A stretch of 64,000 bases of DNA, taken from NCBI RefSeq assembly GCF_000814905.1, contig NZ_JXAG01000047.1, positions 124,001 through 188,000 of the forward strand. The letters are read 5' to 3'. Under the pieces are notes generated by a model. That model was given only the letters and a program-made list of their open reading frames with translations, made no database searches and was not told the origin of the DNA. Positions 55,127-64,000 of this stretch are shown one piece after another. How positions within the stretch are numbered: the stretch's first letter is position 1; each line of letters starts with the position of its first letter. The position numbers and the translations under genes were made by a program. The DNA is from Enterobacter sp. Bisph1 (GTDB lineage Bacteria > Pseudomonadota > Gammaproteobacteria > Enterobacterales > Enterobacteriaceae).

Positions 55127-56395
55127 TTAGCGCGCTTTGTGCGCCATTTCGAATGCCGCAGGCAGGTTCAGACGTTGCCAGAAATTCTGCTCATCGGTGG
55201 TGCCGGAAAGCGGATAGCCCGCCGGTAACGCTGTTTTGCTCATTAGCGCGCGACGCTGGCTGGCGGAGAGGTTCGGCAGCGCCGTTTCCAGCAGCACTTC
55301 CGCACCCTGCGGCACGTTAACCGCCTTCGCCGCGCCTTTTTGCTGCGGCAAATCGTAGCTCAGGGTAAACCGGTAGAAATCCCGCATCGCCGGATCGCGA
55401 TAAGGGTCGTCCTTCCCGGCGCTTTGCGCGCACTGCGCAAGCGTCGTGCCGCACTCTTTTTCCAGTGCGGTACGCAGCTGGTCGCGGGCTTCGTTGAACA
55501 TCGCGCGGTAGGCCGCATCGTTGAGGAAATGGGCGACGTTACGCTGGGCTACCATGCGCGAGCCCATCACATCCAGCGGATAGTGCACACCGAGTACCAC
55601 GCGGGAATAGCCGTAGCGTGCGCCGCGCGTGACCAGCGCCTCAAAGCGCTCCGGCACCATTTCCGCCATTAATAGCGCATCGGTATAGCCGGTATTGGTA
55701 TGGCCGCTCGGGAACGCGCCGCCATCGGCGCTGTAGGGCTGGTTATCTTTTACCACTACATCATCCGGCACCAGATGAACGGTATTACCGGCGATCAGGA
55801 ACGGGCGTTTGTAATTAAAATGCTTTTTCGCCGCGCCGGTACTGATTTCCGTGGCTTTGATCAGCGCCGCCGCTTTGCCCAACTCGCCTTTGTCATAAGC
55901 GGTCAAAAACGCGTTGCCCAGCTTTGGCCCCAGCGCATCGGCAAGAAAATAGAGGTGATTAATGCCTTCGGCGTCGGCCAGCGCCTGCTGGCGCAGGGCT
56001 TTTGTCGCGTTGAGGTTGATCTCTTCAACGGTTTGCAGACTGGCATCAAGGGTGGTTTTCGGCAGCGTGCTAAAGGCGGAAAGCAGCTCAATTCCCGCCT
56101 GCTGATTGGCTTTTACCTGGAAATCATATCCCCGGGCTTTTAACCATGCGCTGTCGGCTTGTTGCTGCTGGGCGGAATGCTCAAGCTGCTGGCGGCTAAG
56201 GGACGCGGCGTTACCCTGAATCGCCTTGCGTAACTGTGCCAGCGATTGCCCTTCCAGCGCGACAAAGGTCTGGCTTGTGGATGCGGGCGTGGTGGTGTTA
56301 GCGATGTCGCGCGCCTGCGTCAGAGAAATATCTTTCGCCGTTGCCTGATGAGCCAGCAGCAGCGCAGCGGTTAAAAACGTAAGACGTATTTTCAT
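55127..56395 (-). CDS. periplasmic class A-type acid phosphatase (PAP2 superfamily)
   Basis: A 422-residue exported protein with a signal peptide (MKIRLTFLTAALLLAHQATA, cleavage near residue 20). The PAP2 active-site motifs are complete and in order: KKHFNYKRP (motif 1), AFPSGHTNTGY (motif 2) and SRVVLGVHYPLD (motif 3). It should hydrolyse phosphomonoesters in the periplasm. The N-terminal ~150 residues before motif 1 are longer than in small class A phosphatases. It is an extra gene between prlC and rlmJ compared with E. coli. Confidence 0.9.
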   Translation of the reverse strand: MKIRLTFLTAALLLAHQATAKDISLTQARDIANTTTPASTSQTFVALEGQSLAQLRKAIQGNAASLSRQQLEHSAQQQQADSAWLKARGYDFQVKANQQAGIELLSAFSTLPKTTLDASLQTVEEINLNATKALRQQALADAEGINHLYFLADALGPKLGNAFLTAYDKGELGKAAALIKATEISTGAAKKHFNYKRPFLIAGNTVHLVPDDVVVKDNQPYSADGGAFPSGHTNTGYTDALLMAEMVPERFEALVTRGARYGYSRVVLGVHYPLDVMGSRMVAQRNVAHFLNDAAYRAMFNEARDQLRTALEKECGTTLAQCAQSAGKDDPYRDPAMRDFYRFTLSYDLPQQKGAAKAVNVPQGAEVLLETALPNLSASQRRALMSKTALPAGYPLSGTTDEQNFWQRLNLPAAFEMAHKAR

Positions 56396-56589
56396 GTTTC
56401 ATCCTTGTATTCAAACGATTACCTTGCCTGACAACGACGCTAGCGCCATCGTTTGACACTTTTATGACACCGTTATGTTTTGCAACCTTTCTCAGCACGC
56501 TGAAACAAGCCGGCGCGGGCTACGGTAATCTGCGGCAATCTACGGTAAACTGTGCGCAAACTCGTTTATATTCCGGAATCACAGTATCC

Positions 56590-57432
56590 ATGCTCAGCTA
56601 TCGCCACAGCTTCCACGCAGGCAACCATGCCGACGTCCTCAAACATACCGTTCAGAGCCTGATCATCGAAGCGCTGAAAGAGAAAGAGAAACCGTTTCTC
56701 TATCTCGACACCCACGCGGGCGCCGGGCGCTATCAGCTGTCTGGTGAACATGCGGAGCGCACCGGCGAATATCTGGAAGGTATTGCCCGTATCTGGCAGC
56801 AGGACGATTTGCCCGCAGAGCTGGAGCCCTATATGAACGTGGTACGCCATTTCAACCGTAGCGGGCAGCTGCGTTACTATCCGGGTTCGCCGCTGATTGC
56901 GCGCGAACTGCTGCGCGAACAGGACAGCCTGCAGTTAACGGAGCTGCATCCGAGCGACTATCCGCTGTTGCGCCAGGAGTTCCAAAAAGATAACCGTACC
57001 CGCGTGGAGCGCAGCGACGGCTATCAGCAGCTCAAAGCCAAACTGCCGCCCGTTTCCCGTCGCGGTCTGATCCTTATCGACCCGCCGTATGAAATTAAAA
57101 CCGATTACCAGGCGGTGGTGAGCGGCATCAGCGAAGGCCATAAACGCTTTGCCACCGGCGTCTATGCCCTGTGGTATCCGGTGGTGCTGCGCCAGCAAAT
57201 CAAACGTATGCTGCGCGAGCTGGAAGAGACCGGTATTCGCAACATTCTGCAAATCGAGCTCGGCGTGCGTCCGGACAGCGATCAGCGCGGGATGACGGCG
57301 TCCGGCATGATTGTGATCAACCCGCCGTGGAAGCTGGAAGCGCAAATGAACGCCCTGCTGCCGTGGCTGCATAACAAACTGGTTCCGGCCGGTACCGGCC
57401 ACACGCTGGTTCATCAACTGGTTGCGGAGTAA
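56590..57432 (+). CDS. rlmJ: 23S rRNA (adenine2030-N6)-methyltransferase RlmJ
   Basis: A 280-residue SAM-dependent enzyme that methylates A2030 of 23S rRNA. The start [19 protein letters not shown], the SAM loop [10 protein letters not shown] and the catalytic DPPYE motif match E. coli RlmJ (YhiR), including length. The ATG at 56590 was chosen; the frame is open 42 codons further upstream but non-conserved. gor follows 80 bp downstream, as in E. coli. Confidence 0.97.
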   Translation: MLSYRHSFHAGNHADVLKHTVQSLIIEALKEKEKPFLYLDTHAGAGRYQLSGEHAERTGEYLEGIARIWQQDDLPAELEPYMNVVRHFNRSGQLRYYPGSPLIARELLREQDSLQLTELHPSDYPLLRQEFQKDNRTRVERSDGYQQLKAKLPPVSRRGLILIDPPYEIKTDYQAVVSGISEGHKRFATGVYALWYPVVLRQQIKRMLRELEETGIRNILQIELGVRPDSDQRGMTASGMIVINPPWKLEAQMNALLPWLHNKLVPAGTGHTLVHQLVAE

Positions 57433-57512
57433 TCGCAGCCATTGGTGGAACCTTTTGGGCTGCGCGCTACAATCGCGAATATTTCGACTTCGTTCAGGAT
57501 AAGGAAACAACC

Positions 57513-58865
57513 ATGAGCAAACATTACGACTATCTCGCTATTGGCGGCGGCAGCGGCGGGATCGCCTCGATTAACCGTGCCGCTATGTACGGTCAAAAAT
57601 GCGCCCTGATCGAAGCAAAAGAGCTGGGCGGCACCTGTGTGAACGTAGGTTGCGTACCGAAAAAAGTGATGTGGCACGCGGCGCAGATCGCCGAGGCGAT
57701 TCATCTTTATGGCCCGGATTACGGCTTCGACACCACGGTGAACCACTTCGACTGGGGCAAGCTTGTTGCCAGCCGCAGCGCTTATATTGACCGCATTCAT
57801 ACTTCGTACGACAACGTGCTGGGTAAAAACAATGTCGATGTGATTCGCGGCTTTGCCCGCTTTATCGATGCTAAAACCGTCGAAGTGAACGGTGAGACGA
57901 TTACCGCCGATCATATCCTGATTGCCACCGGCGGTCGCCCCAGCCATCCGCATATTCCGGGCGTTGAGTACGGTATTGATTCCGATGGCTTCTTCGAACT
58001 GCCCGCGTTGCCAAAACGCGTCGCGGTGGTCGGCGCAGGCTATATCGCCGTCGAACTGGCGGGCGTGATTAACGGTCTTGGCGCCGAAACCCATCTATTT
58101 GTGCGTAAACACGCGCCGCTGCGCAGTTTCGATCCGTTAATCACCGACACGCTGGTAGAAGTAATGGCGGCAGAAGGCCCGACGCTGCACACCCACGCGG
58201 TGCCAAAAGAGGTGGTTAAGCATGCCGACGGCAGCCTGACGCTGACGCTGGAAGATGGCCGCTCGCAAACCGTCGACTGCCTGATTTGGGCGATTGGCCG
58301 CGAACCTTCAACGGATAATTTCAACCTTGCGGTCACCGGTGTGAAAACCGACGACAAAGGGTATATCGAAGTCGATAAGTTCCAGAATACCAGCGTACCG
58401 GGCATCTACGCGGTGGGCGACAACACCGGCGCGGTGGAGCTAACCCCGGTTGCGGTTGCTGCCGGTCGTCGTCTCTCCGAGCGCCTGTTTAATAACAAGC
58501 CGGACGAGCATCTGGACTACAGCAATATCCCAACGGTGGTGTTCAGCCATCCGCCGATCGGCACCGTGGGTCTGACGGAACCGCAGGCGCGGGAACAGTA
58601 CGGCGACGATCAGGTGAAAATCTATAAATCGTCCTTTACCGCGATGTATACCGCCGTTACTACGCACCGCCAGCCGTGCCGAATGAAGCTGGTTTGTGTC
58701 GGCCCGGACGAGAAGATTGTCGGTATTCACGGTATCGGATCGGGGATGGACGAGATGCTGCAGGGCTTCGCGGTGGCACTGAAAATGGGCGCGACCAAAA
58801 AAGACTTCGACAACACCGTGGCGATCCACCCAACGGCTGCGGAAGAGTTTGTGACCATGCGTTAA
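57513..58865 (+). CDS. gor: glutathione-disulfide reductase
   Basis: A 450-residue cytosolic FAD enzyme that reduces GSSG with NADPH. The FAD motif [11 protein letters not shown], the redox-active disulfide Cys42-Cys47 ([13 protein letters not shown]), the NADPH loop [14 protein letters not shown] and the C-terminal catalytic pair His439/Glu444 (HPTAAEE) are all present. Length equals E. coli Gor. A strong terminator follows. Confidence 0.98.
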   Translation: MSKHYDYLAIGGGSGGIASINRAAMYGQKCALIEAKELGGTCVNVGCVPKKVMWHAAQIAEAIHLYGPDYGFDTTVNHFDWGKLVASRSAYIDRIHTSYDNVLGKNNVDVIRGFARFIDAKTVEVNGETITADHILIATGGRPSHPHIPGVEYGIDSDGFFELPALPKRVAVVGAGYIAVELAGVINGLGAETHLFVRKHAPLRSFDPLITDTLVEVMAAEGPTLHTHAVPKEVVKHADGSLTLTLEDGRSQTVDCLIWAIGREPSTDNFNLAVTGVKTDDKGYIEVDKFQNTSVPGIYAVGDNTGAVELTPVAVAAGRRLSERLFNNKPDEHLDYSNIPTVVFSHPPIGTVGLTEPQAREQYGDDQVKIYKSSFTAMYTAVTTHRQPCRMKLVCVGPDEKIVGIHGIGSGMDEMLQGFAVALKMGATKKDFDNTVAIHPTAAEEFVTMR

Positions 58866-58892
58866 TCAACGCCGTTCACGCAATTGATCACA

Positions 58893-58919
58893 GAAGCTCC
58901 GTCCGGAGCTTCTTTTTTT
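58893..58919 (+). terminator. gor terminator
   Basis: GAAGCTCC (58893-58900) pairs with GGAGCTTC (58905-58912), followed by seven T. It lies 27 bp after the gor stop and 9 bp before the stop of the convergent phosphatase gene. Confidence 0.93.
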
Positions 58920-58927
58920 GCACGCGT

Positions 58928-59536
58928 TTAAACGTCTGGCAAACGCAGCAGATGGCTGGCAATCCCCCAGCGCGCCACCCGACAAGCATCCCCGTCAATG
59001 TCGAGCAGCGCATAGCTGGCGTTGGGATGACGGTAACGCGCCATATTCGCCAGTGAGTTATCCATAAGCTGCGCGATTATCCCCTGAATAATCTGCCCGT
59101 GGGAAACCAGCGCGACAGCCTCGTGCGTGCATTGCGTGGGTAAACGCTGCAAAAAAGCCTGTACCCGCGCGACGGCCTGCGCTAATGATTCGCCCAGCGG
59201 GGGTTGGAAGTGTTCATCTTCTGCAAAAAGCGGATATTCGCGGCGAATCTCATGCAGCACCCGCCCCTCAAATTCGCCGAAATCCTGCTCCTGCAGCGCC
59301 GCTTCCAGCTGTAGCGCACAGTGAAAACGTTCAGCAATCAGCAAAGCCGTCTGCTGCGCTCTGCCGAGCGGCGATGAGAAAACCCGTTCCGGCTTTAGCC
59401 CTGACGCCGCAATCGCAGTAATCAACGCATCGCACTCCGCCAGCCCGCGTGGCGTGATCGGGCTGTCGAGCCGCCCCTGCAGACGCCCGGCGCGGTTCCA
59501 CTCGGTTTGGGGATGGCGAATCAGCAGTGCTTTCAA
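58928..59536 (-). CDS. histidine phosphatase family protein
   Basis: A 202-residue phosphoglycerate mutase-like phosphatase. The catalytic His is in LLIRHPQTEWNRAGRLQG, with the usual RHGQT changed to RHPQT. The family FSSPLGRAQQTA, the acid in QEQDFGEFEG and the second His in VSHGQII are present. The substrate is unknown. The only start is a TTG at 59534-59536, overlapping the TGA of the upstream lipoprotein gene, which implies translational coupling. It converges with gor. Confidence 0.87.
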   Translation of the reverse strand: MKALLIRHPQTEWNRAGRLQGRLDSPITPRGLAECDALITAIAASGLKPERVFSSPLGRAQQTALLIAERFHCALQLEAALQEQDFGEFEGRVLHEIRREYPLFAEDEHFQPPLGESLAQAVARVQAFLQRLPTQCTHEAVALVSHGQIIQGIIAQLMDNSLANMARYRHPNASYALLDIDGDACRVARWGIASHLLRLPDV

Positions 59537-59967
59537 AACTCGTTATTATCCACTTTGATGGCGGTTGCGCGGCCATTATCAATCTCAAATGCCGCGTCGA
59601 AACGGCGGGTATTGAATTCGGTTGTTTGGGCTTTCTCTTTCGACGCCAGAGTGAAACTCGTTACAAACTGGCCTTTATCCGGGAATTTATACACCTGCGG
59701 CGGAATGCACATTTCGCCGTTAACGACGGATAAACGCGGCTGTTGTTGATACCAGCGCGCGCGATGTGGTGTATGACGCGGTGCCACTGAGATAAATACC
59801 GGCTGATAGTCGTCAGGTGATGGGATGGCGAAACAAACCTGATCCCCTTTTAGTACGACCGCGGCGGTTTCGGCGGGTTTATAACGCTGATCCAATCGAT
59901 CGCCCATAGTGCACGCACTCAGCAGCGGCAGCACTAACAGAGGAAAATATTTCATGTGTTTTTTCAT
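59533..59967 (-). CDS. putative T6SS immunity periplasmic lipoprotein
   Basis: A 144-residue lipoprotein with a type II signal peptide (lipobox LLSAC, Cys19) and a small beta-rich domain with two Cys (DQVCFAI, GEMCIPP). The pattern resembles the enterobacterial family of periplasmic lipoproteins annotated as T6SS immunity proteins. It starts 4 nt after the stop of the HExxH protein, and its stop overlaps the TTG of the phosphatase. A periplasmic immunity protein fits a peptidase effector acting there. Confidence 0.72.
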   Translation of the reverse strand: MKKHMKYFPLLVLPLLSACTMGDRLDQRYKPAETAAVVLKGDQVCFAIPSPDDYQPVFISVAPRHTPHRARWYQQQPRLSVVNGEMCIPPQVYKFPDKGQFVTSFTLASKEKAQTTEFNTRRFDAAFEIDNGRATAIKVDNNEF

Positions 59968-59970
59968 TTT

Positions 59971-60504
59971 TTATAATCCATTGGGGAAATAACGTAACGC
60001 ATTATTATACAGCGCCGTTAACCCATCTTCACCCTGAACAATATTTTTAATAGTTATGGTCTTGGAAGTCTTTAGCTCGATCCATTTGCTTAAGCCATAA
60101 TTTTTGAGAACAAAGCTATCAGCGACGATCTGGGCCTGCTGTTCAAGTGGATATTGCGACAGCTTACGTCCATCTAATCTATAACCATAATCAGCATTCC
60201 AGCTAAAGAGTCCCCTAAGTCTTACATGCATACCACGAGCACGTTGCCAAACGTGGGTCATCTCATGAATAAACAAATGCTGCAGGTCTATTTTTTCTTG
60301 TGAAAAATCCTTTCGATACCAATCTCGGAAATAAATTTCTCCGTTAGGTGACATAGCATATTCTTTGTTTTGCAGGCCAAAAGGTAAATAACTGTCATGA
60401 TGAATCCAAACAGTATGATAATTTATTGAATTACCAAACACTGACTTTGCAAGACGTAATTCACCTGAAGTTAATAGCCTCGTTTCACCTTCATTATCCG
60501 CCAT
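59971..60504 (-). CDS. small HExxH metallopeptidase, putative T6SS effector
   Basis: A 177-residue protein without signal peptide that carries a zinc-peptidase motif HEMTH (80-84) in FIHEMTHVWQRARG, with Glu121 in YPLEQQAQIVAD as a likely third ligand. Similar short proteins beside immunity lipoproteins are annotated in enterobacteria as T6SS or Rhs-associated effectors. The role is inferred from this context. No VgrG, PAAR or Hcp gene is adjacent, so delivery would need a carrier encoded elsewhere. Codon use is more AT-rich than in neighbouring gor. Confidence 0.72.
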   Translation of the reverse strand: MADNEGETRLLTSGELRLAKSVFGNSINYHTVWIHHDSYLPFGLQNKEYAMSPNGEIYFRDWYRKDFSQEKIDLQHLFIHEMTHVWQRARGMHVRLRGLFSWNADYGYRLDGRKLSQYPLEQQAQIVADSFVLKNYGLSKWIELKTSKTITIKNIVQGEDGLTALYNNALRYFPNGL

Positions 60505-60763
60505 AATATCTGCCTAAATTAATACGTAAAAATGAATTAATAACTGCTATTTACCAGCGCAGTTTCCCGAGAAACTCTTAAAAACACTATTTATATAAAT
60601 TTTGCTTCACACAGGCATTAAGAATATTCCTATTACATACACCCCCTACCAGAAATAACTGCTTAAAAGCATTAGCAAAAATTATAATTTCAGACCAGCG
60701 TAAAAATCGGCTTCAAAAGTACAACACAACGAACAGGCCGAGAAATGGAGATACCTTATCCTA

Positions 60764-61660
60764 TTAAATCTTCGCCGCCTTCAGTTCATCAATCAGCCAC
60801 CGCACCGCAGGTTGATAGTCAAATAACCGATGGGTGAGCAACAGCAAATTATATTCCGGCGCGCCTTCCGGCAACTGCATTATGCGCAACGGCAGCATCT
60901 GCGCCAGCTCCTGGGCAATACGAAACGGTACGCACATCAAATACCCTGTCGCCACCGCCACGCGCCCGCCGACGGCGTAGCTTTGCACCACCGTTGCCAG
61001 CGGGCGATAGAGATGCTGCTCCAGCAGCCAGCCGTCGATATGATCCGCGCCCGAACTCACCGCCGGTAAATGGATTTGCGCCTCGCTCACCAGGTGCCGC
61101 ATCGTTAACTGTTCCGGCAAATCCGTGCGCTCAACGGAAGCGATAGCGACAAAGCGATCAGAAACCAGTTTGTGCTTATTAAAGTAGTGGGGAATATGCT
61201 GCACGTTATCGACGCCGATAAAGGCATCCAGCTGCCCCTGCTCCACCCGCTCGACCTTGATGGTTTCCGAGAGAATATCCACCGACAGGCGGACATTCGG
61301 CGCAACGGTTTTAAAGCGGGCGGTGAGCACCGGCATAAACATAAATTCGAAATAGTCTACCGCGCCGATATAGAAGGTATGCGCATCGCGCAGCGGATCG
61401 AAATGGCTCGGCCCGCGCGTGGCGGTATCCAGCTTACTCAGCGCACTCTCTATTACCGGAATCATCATTGCCGCATAGGGCGTTGGCTCCATGCCGTTGC
61501 GCGTGCGGATAAACATCTCATCTTTCAGCTGCTCGCGCAGGCGATTGAGCGCATGGCTAAAGGCGGATTGCGACAGATTGGCGCGCTGCGCCGCACGGGT
61601 CACGCTTTTCTCTTTCGCCAGAATCGGCACCAGCCGTAACAGATTAAGGTCAATCACCAC
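60764..61660 (-). CDS. LysR-family regulator divergent from aguBA
   Basis: A 298-residue LysR-type regulator with an N-terminal HTH (LAKEKSVTRAAQRANLSQSA, then FSHALNRLRE, about 16-45) and the effector domain of the NodD-like branch. It lies 131 bp from, and divergent to, aguB, so it probably controls the agmatine operon. That is inferred from arrangement only. Confidence 0.88.
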   Translation of the reverse strand: MVIDLNLLRLVPILAKEKSVTRAAQRANLSQSAFSHALNRLREQLKDEMFIRTRNGMEPTPYAAMMIPVIESALSKLDTATRGPSHFDPLRDAHTFYIGAVDYFEFMFMPVLTARFKTVAPNVRLSVDILSETIKVERVEQGQLDAFIGVDNVQHIPHYFNKHKLVSDRFVAIASVERTDLPEQLTMRHLVSEAQIHLPAVSSGADHIDGWLLEQHLYRPLATVVQSYAVGGRVAVATGYLMCVPFRIAQELAQMLPLRIMQLPEGAPEYNLLLLTHRLFDYQPAVRWLIDELKAAKI

Positions 61661-61791
61661 TATGCATCCTGTTCATGTTTTCATGATAACAATACATTTT
61701 ATGCATAACGCTTTTCGTTGCTATAGTTTGCAGCAAAATGAGTGCTGTTAATTTGCACTGCCTGAACCGCGAACCACGGGAGAGTTTGTTT

Positions 61792-62676
61792 ATGAGAAAT
61801 GTCACAGTCGCCGCAACGCAAATGGCCTGTAGCTGGGATCTGGAGAAAAACATTCAGAACGCTGAACGTCTGGTGCGTGAAGCCCATAGCAAAGGCGCGC
61901 AGGTGATCCTGATTCAGGAGCTGTTCGCCGCGCCTTACTTCTGCATCGATCAGAGCCCGGAACACTATGCGCTGGCGCAGGAAGTGGCAAATAGCCCGCT
62001 GATTAAACACTTCTCGGCGCTGGCCAAAGAATTGGAAGTGGTGCTGCCCCTGAGCCTGTTTGAAAAGGCCAACAACGCTTACTACAACTCGCTGGTGATG
62101 ATTGATGCCGACGGCAGCGTGCTTGACACCTACCGTAAAACCCATATTCCGAACGGCCCGGCTTACCAGGAAAAACAGTTCTTTATCCCTGGCGACACCG
62201 GCTTCAAGGTATGGAACACCCGCTATGCGAAAATCGGTGTCGGCATCTGCTGGGATCAGTGGTTCCCGGAAACCGCCCGCGTGCTGGCGCTGCAGGGGGC
62301 AGAAATTCTGTTCTATCCGACCGCGATCGGGTCAGAACCGGCGTACCCGGATATCGACAGCCAGCCGCACTGGACCCGCGTACAGCAGGGCCATGCAGCA
62401 GCCAACCTGATCCCGGTGATTGCCTCTAACCGTATCGGCACCGAAGCCAGCAAATATATTGATGGCCTGGAGATGACCTTCTACGGTTCGTCGTTTATTG
62501 CCGATCAGACCGGTGCGCTGGTTGAGCAGGCGAACAAAACCGACGAAGCGGTGCTGGTGCACACCTTCGATCTGGACGCCATTGCTGCCCAGCGTGCTTC
62601 CTGGGGTCTGTTCCGCGATCGTCGCCCGAATATGTACGGCGCGCTTGCCACCTCCGACGGCAGCGTAAGGAGCTAA
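61792..62676 (+). CDS. aguB: N-carbamoylputrescine amidase
   Basis: A 294-residue nitrilase-superfamily enzyme that hydrolyses N-carbamoylputrescine to putrescine, CO2 and ammonia. The catalytic triad is visible as Glu43 (IQELF), Lys116 (YRKTH) and Cys153 (GICWDQWFPE). The ATG at 61792 (MRNVTVAATQM) is behind GGGAGAG; the frame opens 18 codons earlier. It is co-transcribed with aguA, which starts 3 bp later. Confidence 0.96.
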   Translation: MRNVTVAATQMACSWDLEKNIQNAERLVREAHSKGAQVILIQELFAAPYFCIDQSPEHYALAQEVANSPLIKHFSALAKELEVVLPLSLFEKANNAYYNSLVMIDADGSVLDTYRKTHIPNGPAYQEKQFFIPGDTGFKVWNTRYAKIGVGICWDQWFPETARVLALQGAEILFYPTAIGSEPAYPDIDSQPHWTRVQQGHAAANLIPVIASNRIGTEASKYIDGLEMTFYGSSFIADQTGALVEQANKTDEAVLVHTFDLDAIAAQRASWGLFRDRRPNMYGALATSDGSVRS

Positions 62677-62679
62677 GGA

Positions 62680-63762
62680 ATGGTACAGCTGACCACGCCG
62701 GTAAAAGACGGCTTCGCTATGCCGGCAGAGTGGGCACCGCATCAGGCGGTGTGGATGATTTGGCCCTACCGCACGGATAACTGGCGCGCCGACGCCGCAC
62801 CGGCACAGCAGGCGTTTGCCGCTGTTGCCGGGGCTATTTCCCGTAATACGCCGGTGATTATGGGCGTGCCTGCCGCCGAAATGGCAAAAGCGCGCGCCGC
62901 CATGCCTGCGCAGGTGACGCTGGTGGAGATGGAAAGCGACGATGCCTGGATGCGCGACACCGGCCCGACGGTGGTTGTCAATCAGGCCGGTGAACAGCGT
63001 GGCATCAGCTGGACATTTAACGCCTGGGGCGGGCTGAACGGCGGGCTTTACGCCAGCTGGGATCGCGATCAGCTCGTTGCCGAACAGGTGGCGAAATATC
63101 ACCATCTGCCCTGCTATCACACCGATCTGGTGCTGGAAGGCGGTTCCATTCATGTCGATGGCGAAGGCACATTGCTGACCACCGCCGAATGTTTGCTGAA
63201 CCCGAACCGCAATCCGCATTTAAACAAAGCGCAGATTGAGCAGCAGCTGCGTGATTACCTGGGCGTGTCGCAGATTATCTGGTTGGCGGAAGGAGTGTTT
63301 AATGACGAAACCGACGGTCACATCGATAACATGTGCTGTTTCGTCCGCCCCGGCGAAGTCGCGCTGCACTGGACGGACGATCAAAACGATCCGCAATATG
63401 CGCGCTCCGTTGCGGCATTAGCGGTGCTGGAAAACAGTAAAGACGCGCAGGGCCGCCCGCTGAAAGTGTGGAAAATGCCCTCGCCGCCGCCGCTGTTCGC
63501 CAGCGCCGAAGAGACCAGTGATGTTGAAAAAGGCACGGCGATTGAGCGTCAGGAAGGCAATCGCCTGGCCGGCTCCTATGTAAACTATCTGGTCAGCAAT
63601 CAGCAGATTATCTATCCGCTGCTGGATGCCGCGACCGATGGCCTAGCCGAGGCGCTGTTTAAAGAGATGTACCCGGATTTCATTATCACCGGCGTTCCGG
63701 CGCGTGAAATTCTGCTGGGCGGCGGAAATATCCACTGCATTACCCAGCAAATTCCCCGCTAA
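62680..63762 (+). CDS. aguA: agmatine deiminase
   Basis: A 360-residue peptidyl-arginine-deiminase family enzyme that converts agmatine to N-carbamoylputrescine and ammonia. Catalytic features include the acidic MRDTGPT motif, [13 protein letters not shown], the DGHID stretch and the nucleophile Cys353 in GGGNIHC. With aguB it forms the two-step agmatine-to-putrescine route. The order here is aguB-aguA. An AAGGA ribosome site precedes its ATG. Confidence 0.97.
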   Translation: MVQLTTPVKDGFAMPAEWAPHQAVWMIWPYRTDNWRADAAPAQQAFAAVAGAISRNTPVIMGVPAAEMAKARAAMPAQVTLVEMESDDAWMRDTGPTVVVNQAGEQRGISWTFNAWGGLNGGLYASWDRDQLVAEQVAKYHHLPCYHTDLVLEGGSIHVDGEGTLLTTAECLLNPNRNPHLNKAQIEQQLRDYLGVSQIIWLAEGVFNDETDGHIDNMCCFVRPGEVALHWTDDQNDPQYARSVAALAVLENSKDAQGRPLKVWKMPSPPPLFASAEETSDVEKGTAIERQEGNRLAGSYVNYLVSNQQIIYPLLDAATDGLAEALFKEMYPDFIITGVPAREILLGGGNIHCITQQIPR

Positions 63763-63768
63763 ATAATT

Positions 63769-63796
63769 ACCGGCGGCTCGCGTCGCCGGTTTTTTC
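63769..63796 (+). terminator. aguBA terminator
   Basis: ACCGGCG (63769-63775) pairs with CGCCGGT (63784-63790), followed by a run of T. It lies 6 bp after the aguA stop. Confidence 0.9.
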
Positions 63797-63877
63797 ACAA
63801 CGCAAATATATCGCGCGTCGCATTTAGATAAGACCGCACCCTGCGCGGTGGCCTTAAACGCTGTAGTTGAGGCCTGC

Positions 63878-64000
63878 TTAATCCCACTGCATCACCTTTT
63901 CCAGCACGCCGAAATGTGCGGTATTTTTATCAACGTTACCCCGTGAAACAGTGCGTACAAAATATGGCCGCAGTAGCGTATGGCGGATACCGAGACATTG
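63878..64000 (-). CDS. C-terminal end of an unidentified protein (partial)
   Basis: The minus strand is open from the window edge to a TAA at 63878-63880. The 40 residues end with NVDKNTAHFGVLEKVMQWD and look protein-like. The gene continues beyond the window, and I cannot name it. Confidence 0.5.
   Translation of the reverse strand, partial: QCLGIRHTLLRPYFVRTVSRGNVDKNTAHFGVLEKVMQWD

Noticed and set aside
62332-63219. 295-codon minus-strand frame
   Set aside because: It lies antisense to aguB/aguA, which have complete catalytic motifs. It is a codon-bias shadow.

Overview
The window is chromosomal DNA from a member of the Enterobacteriaceae. Most of it follows the Escherichia coli ftsX-to-gor gene order with near full-length orthologues: ftsXEY, rsmD, yhhLMN, zntA, tusA, yhhQ, dcrB, yhhST, nikABCDER, yhiN, pitA, uspBA, rsmJ, prlC, rlmJ, gor. 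The padC/LysR pair, the aguBA operon and the GC-rich codon use suggest the Kosakonia/Enterobacter/Klebsiella side of the family. The genus is an inference.

Layout. 1-8.3 kb: cell division and signal-recognition receptor genes, rRNA methylation, zinc export (zntA with a perfect ZntR palindrome), tRNA thiolation (tusA) and queuosine precursor uptake (yhhQ, behind a short sequence that looks like a preQ1-I riboswitch). 8.3-10 kb: a DUF943/DUF3289 pair inserted between dcrB and yhhS and flanked by 14-bp direct repeats of the dcrB terminator. 10-19.8 kb: yhhS, yhhT and the complete arnBCADTEF operon for lipid A modification, with a PmrA-like box upstream. 20.2-27.1 kb: phenolic acid decarboxylase with a divergent LysR regulator, then the nickel operon nikABCDE-nikR with a perfect NikR operator. 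27.2-29 kb: an SDR oxidoreductase and an AEC-family carrier.

29.3-43.6 kb is an AT-rich, mosaic Rhs/type VI secretion island in the slot that holds rhsB in E. coli K-12 (between nikR and yhiN/pitA). Read on the minus strand it contains vgrG, an EagR-type chaperone, a full 1515-residue Rhs effector and its immunity gene, joined by tight or overlapping junctions. Beyond these lie displaced cassettes: a RES-like toxin tail with a ParS/MbcA-like partner, a WHH-like nuclease fragment fused to Rhs core, and a GH-E-like nuclease tip with a TPR immunity gene. Interspersed are one intact and one decayed DUF4291 gene, a stray rhs fragment, and an XRE regulator next to a SymE-family gene. 44-47.8 kb holds a GNAT acetyltransferase, an unrecognised exported protein and a DUF1796-like protein.

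47.8-64 kb returns to the conserved backbone (yhiN, pitA, uspB/uspA, rsmJ-prlC behind a heat-shock-type promoter, a PAP2 phosphatase, rlmJ, gor). A three-gene unit follows, with a small HExxH protein, a lipoprotein and a histidine phosphatase. The first two resemble a type VI effector/immunity pair. Last come a LysR regulator divergent from aguBA (agmatine to putrescine) and the 3' end of an unidentified minus-strand gene.

No tRNA, rRNA, CRISPR array or intact insertion sequence was seen. Function calls rest on remembered family signatures and synteny, not on database searches.
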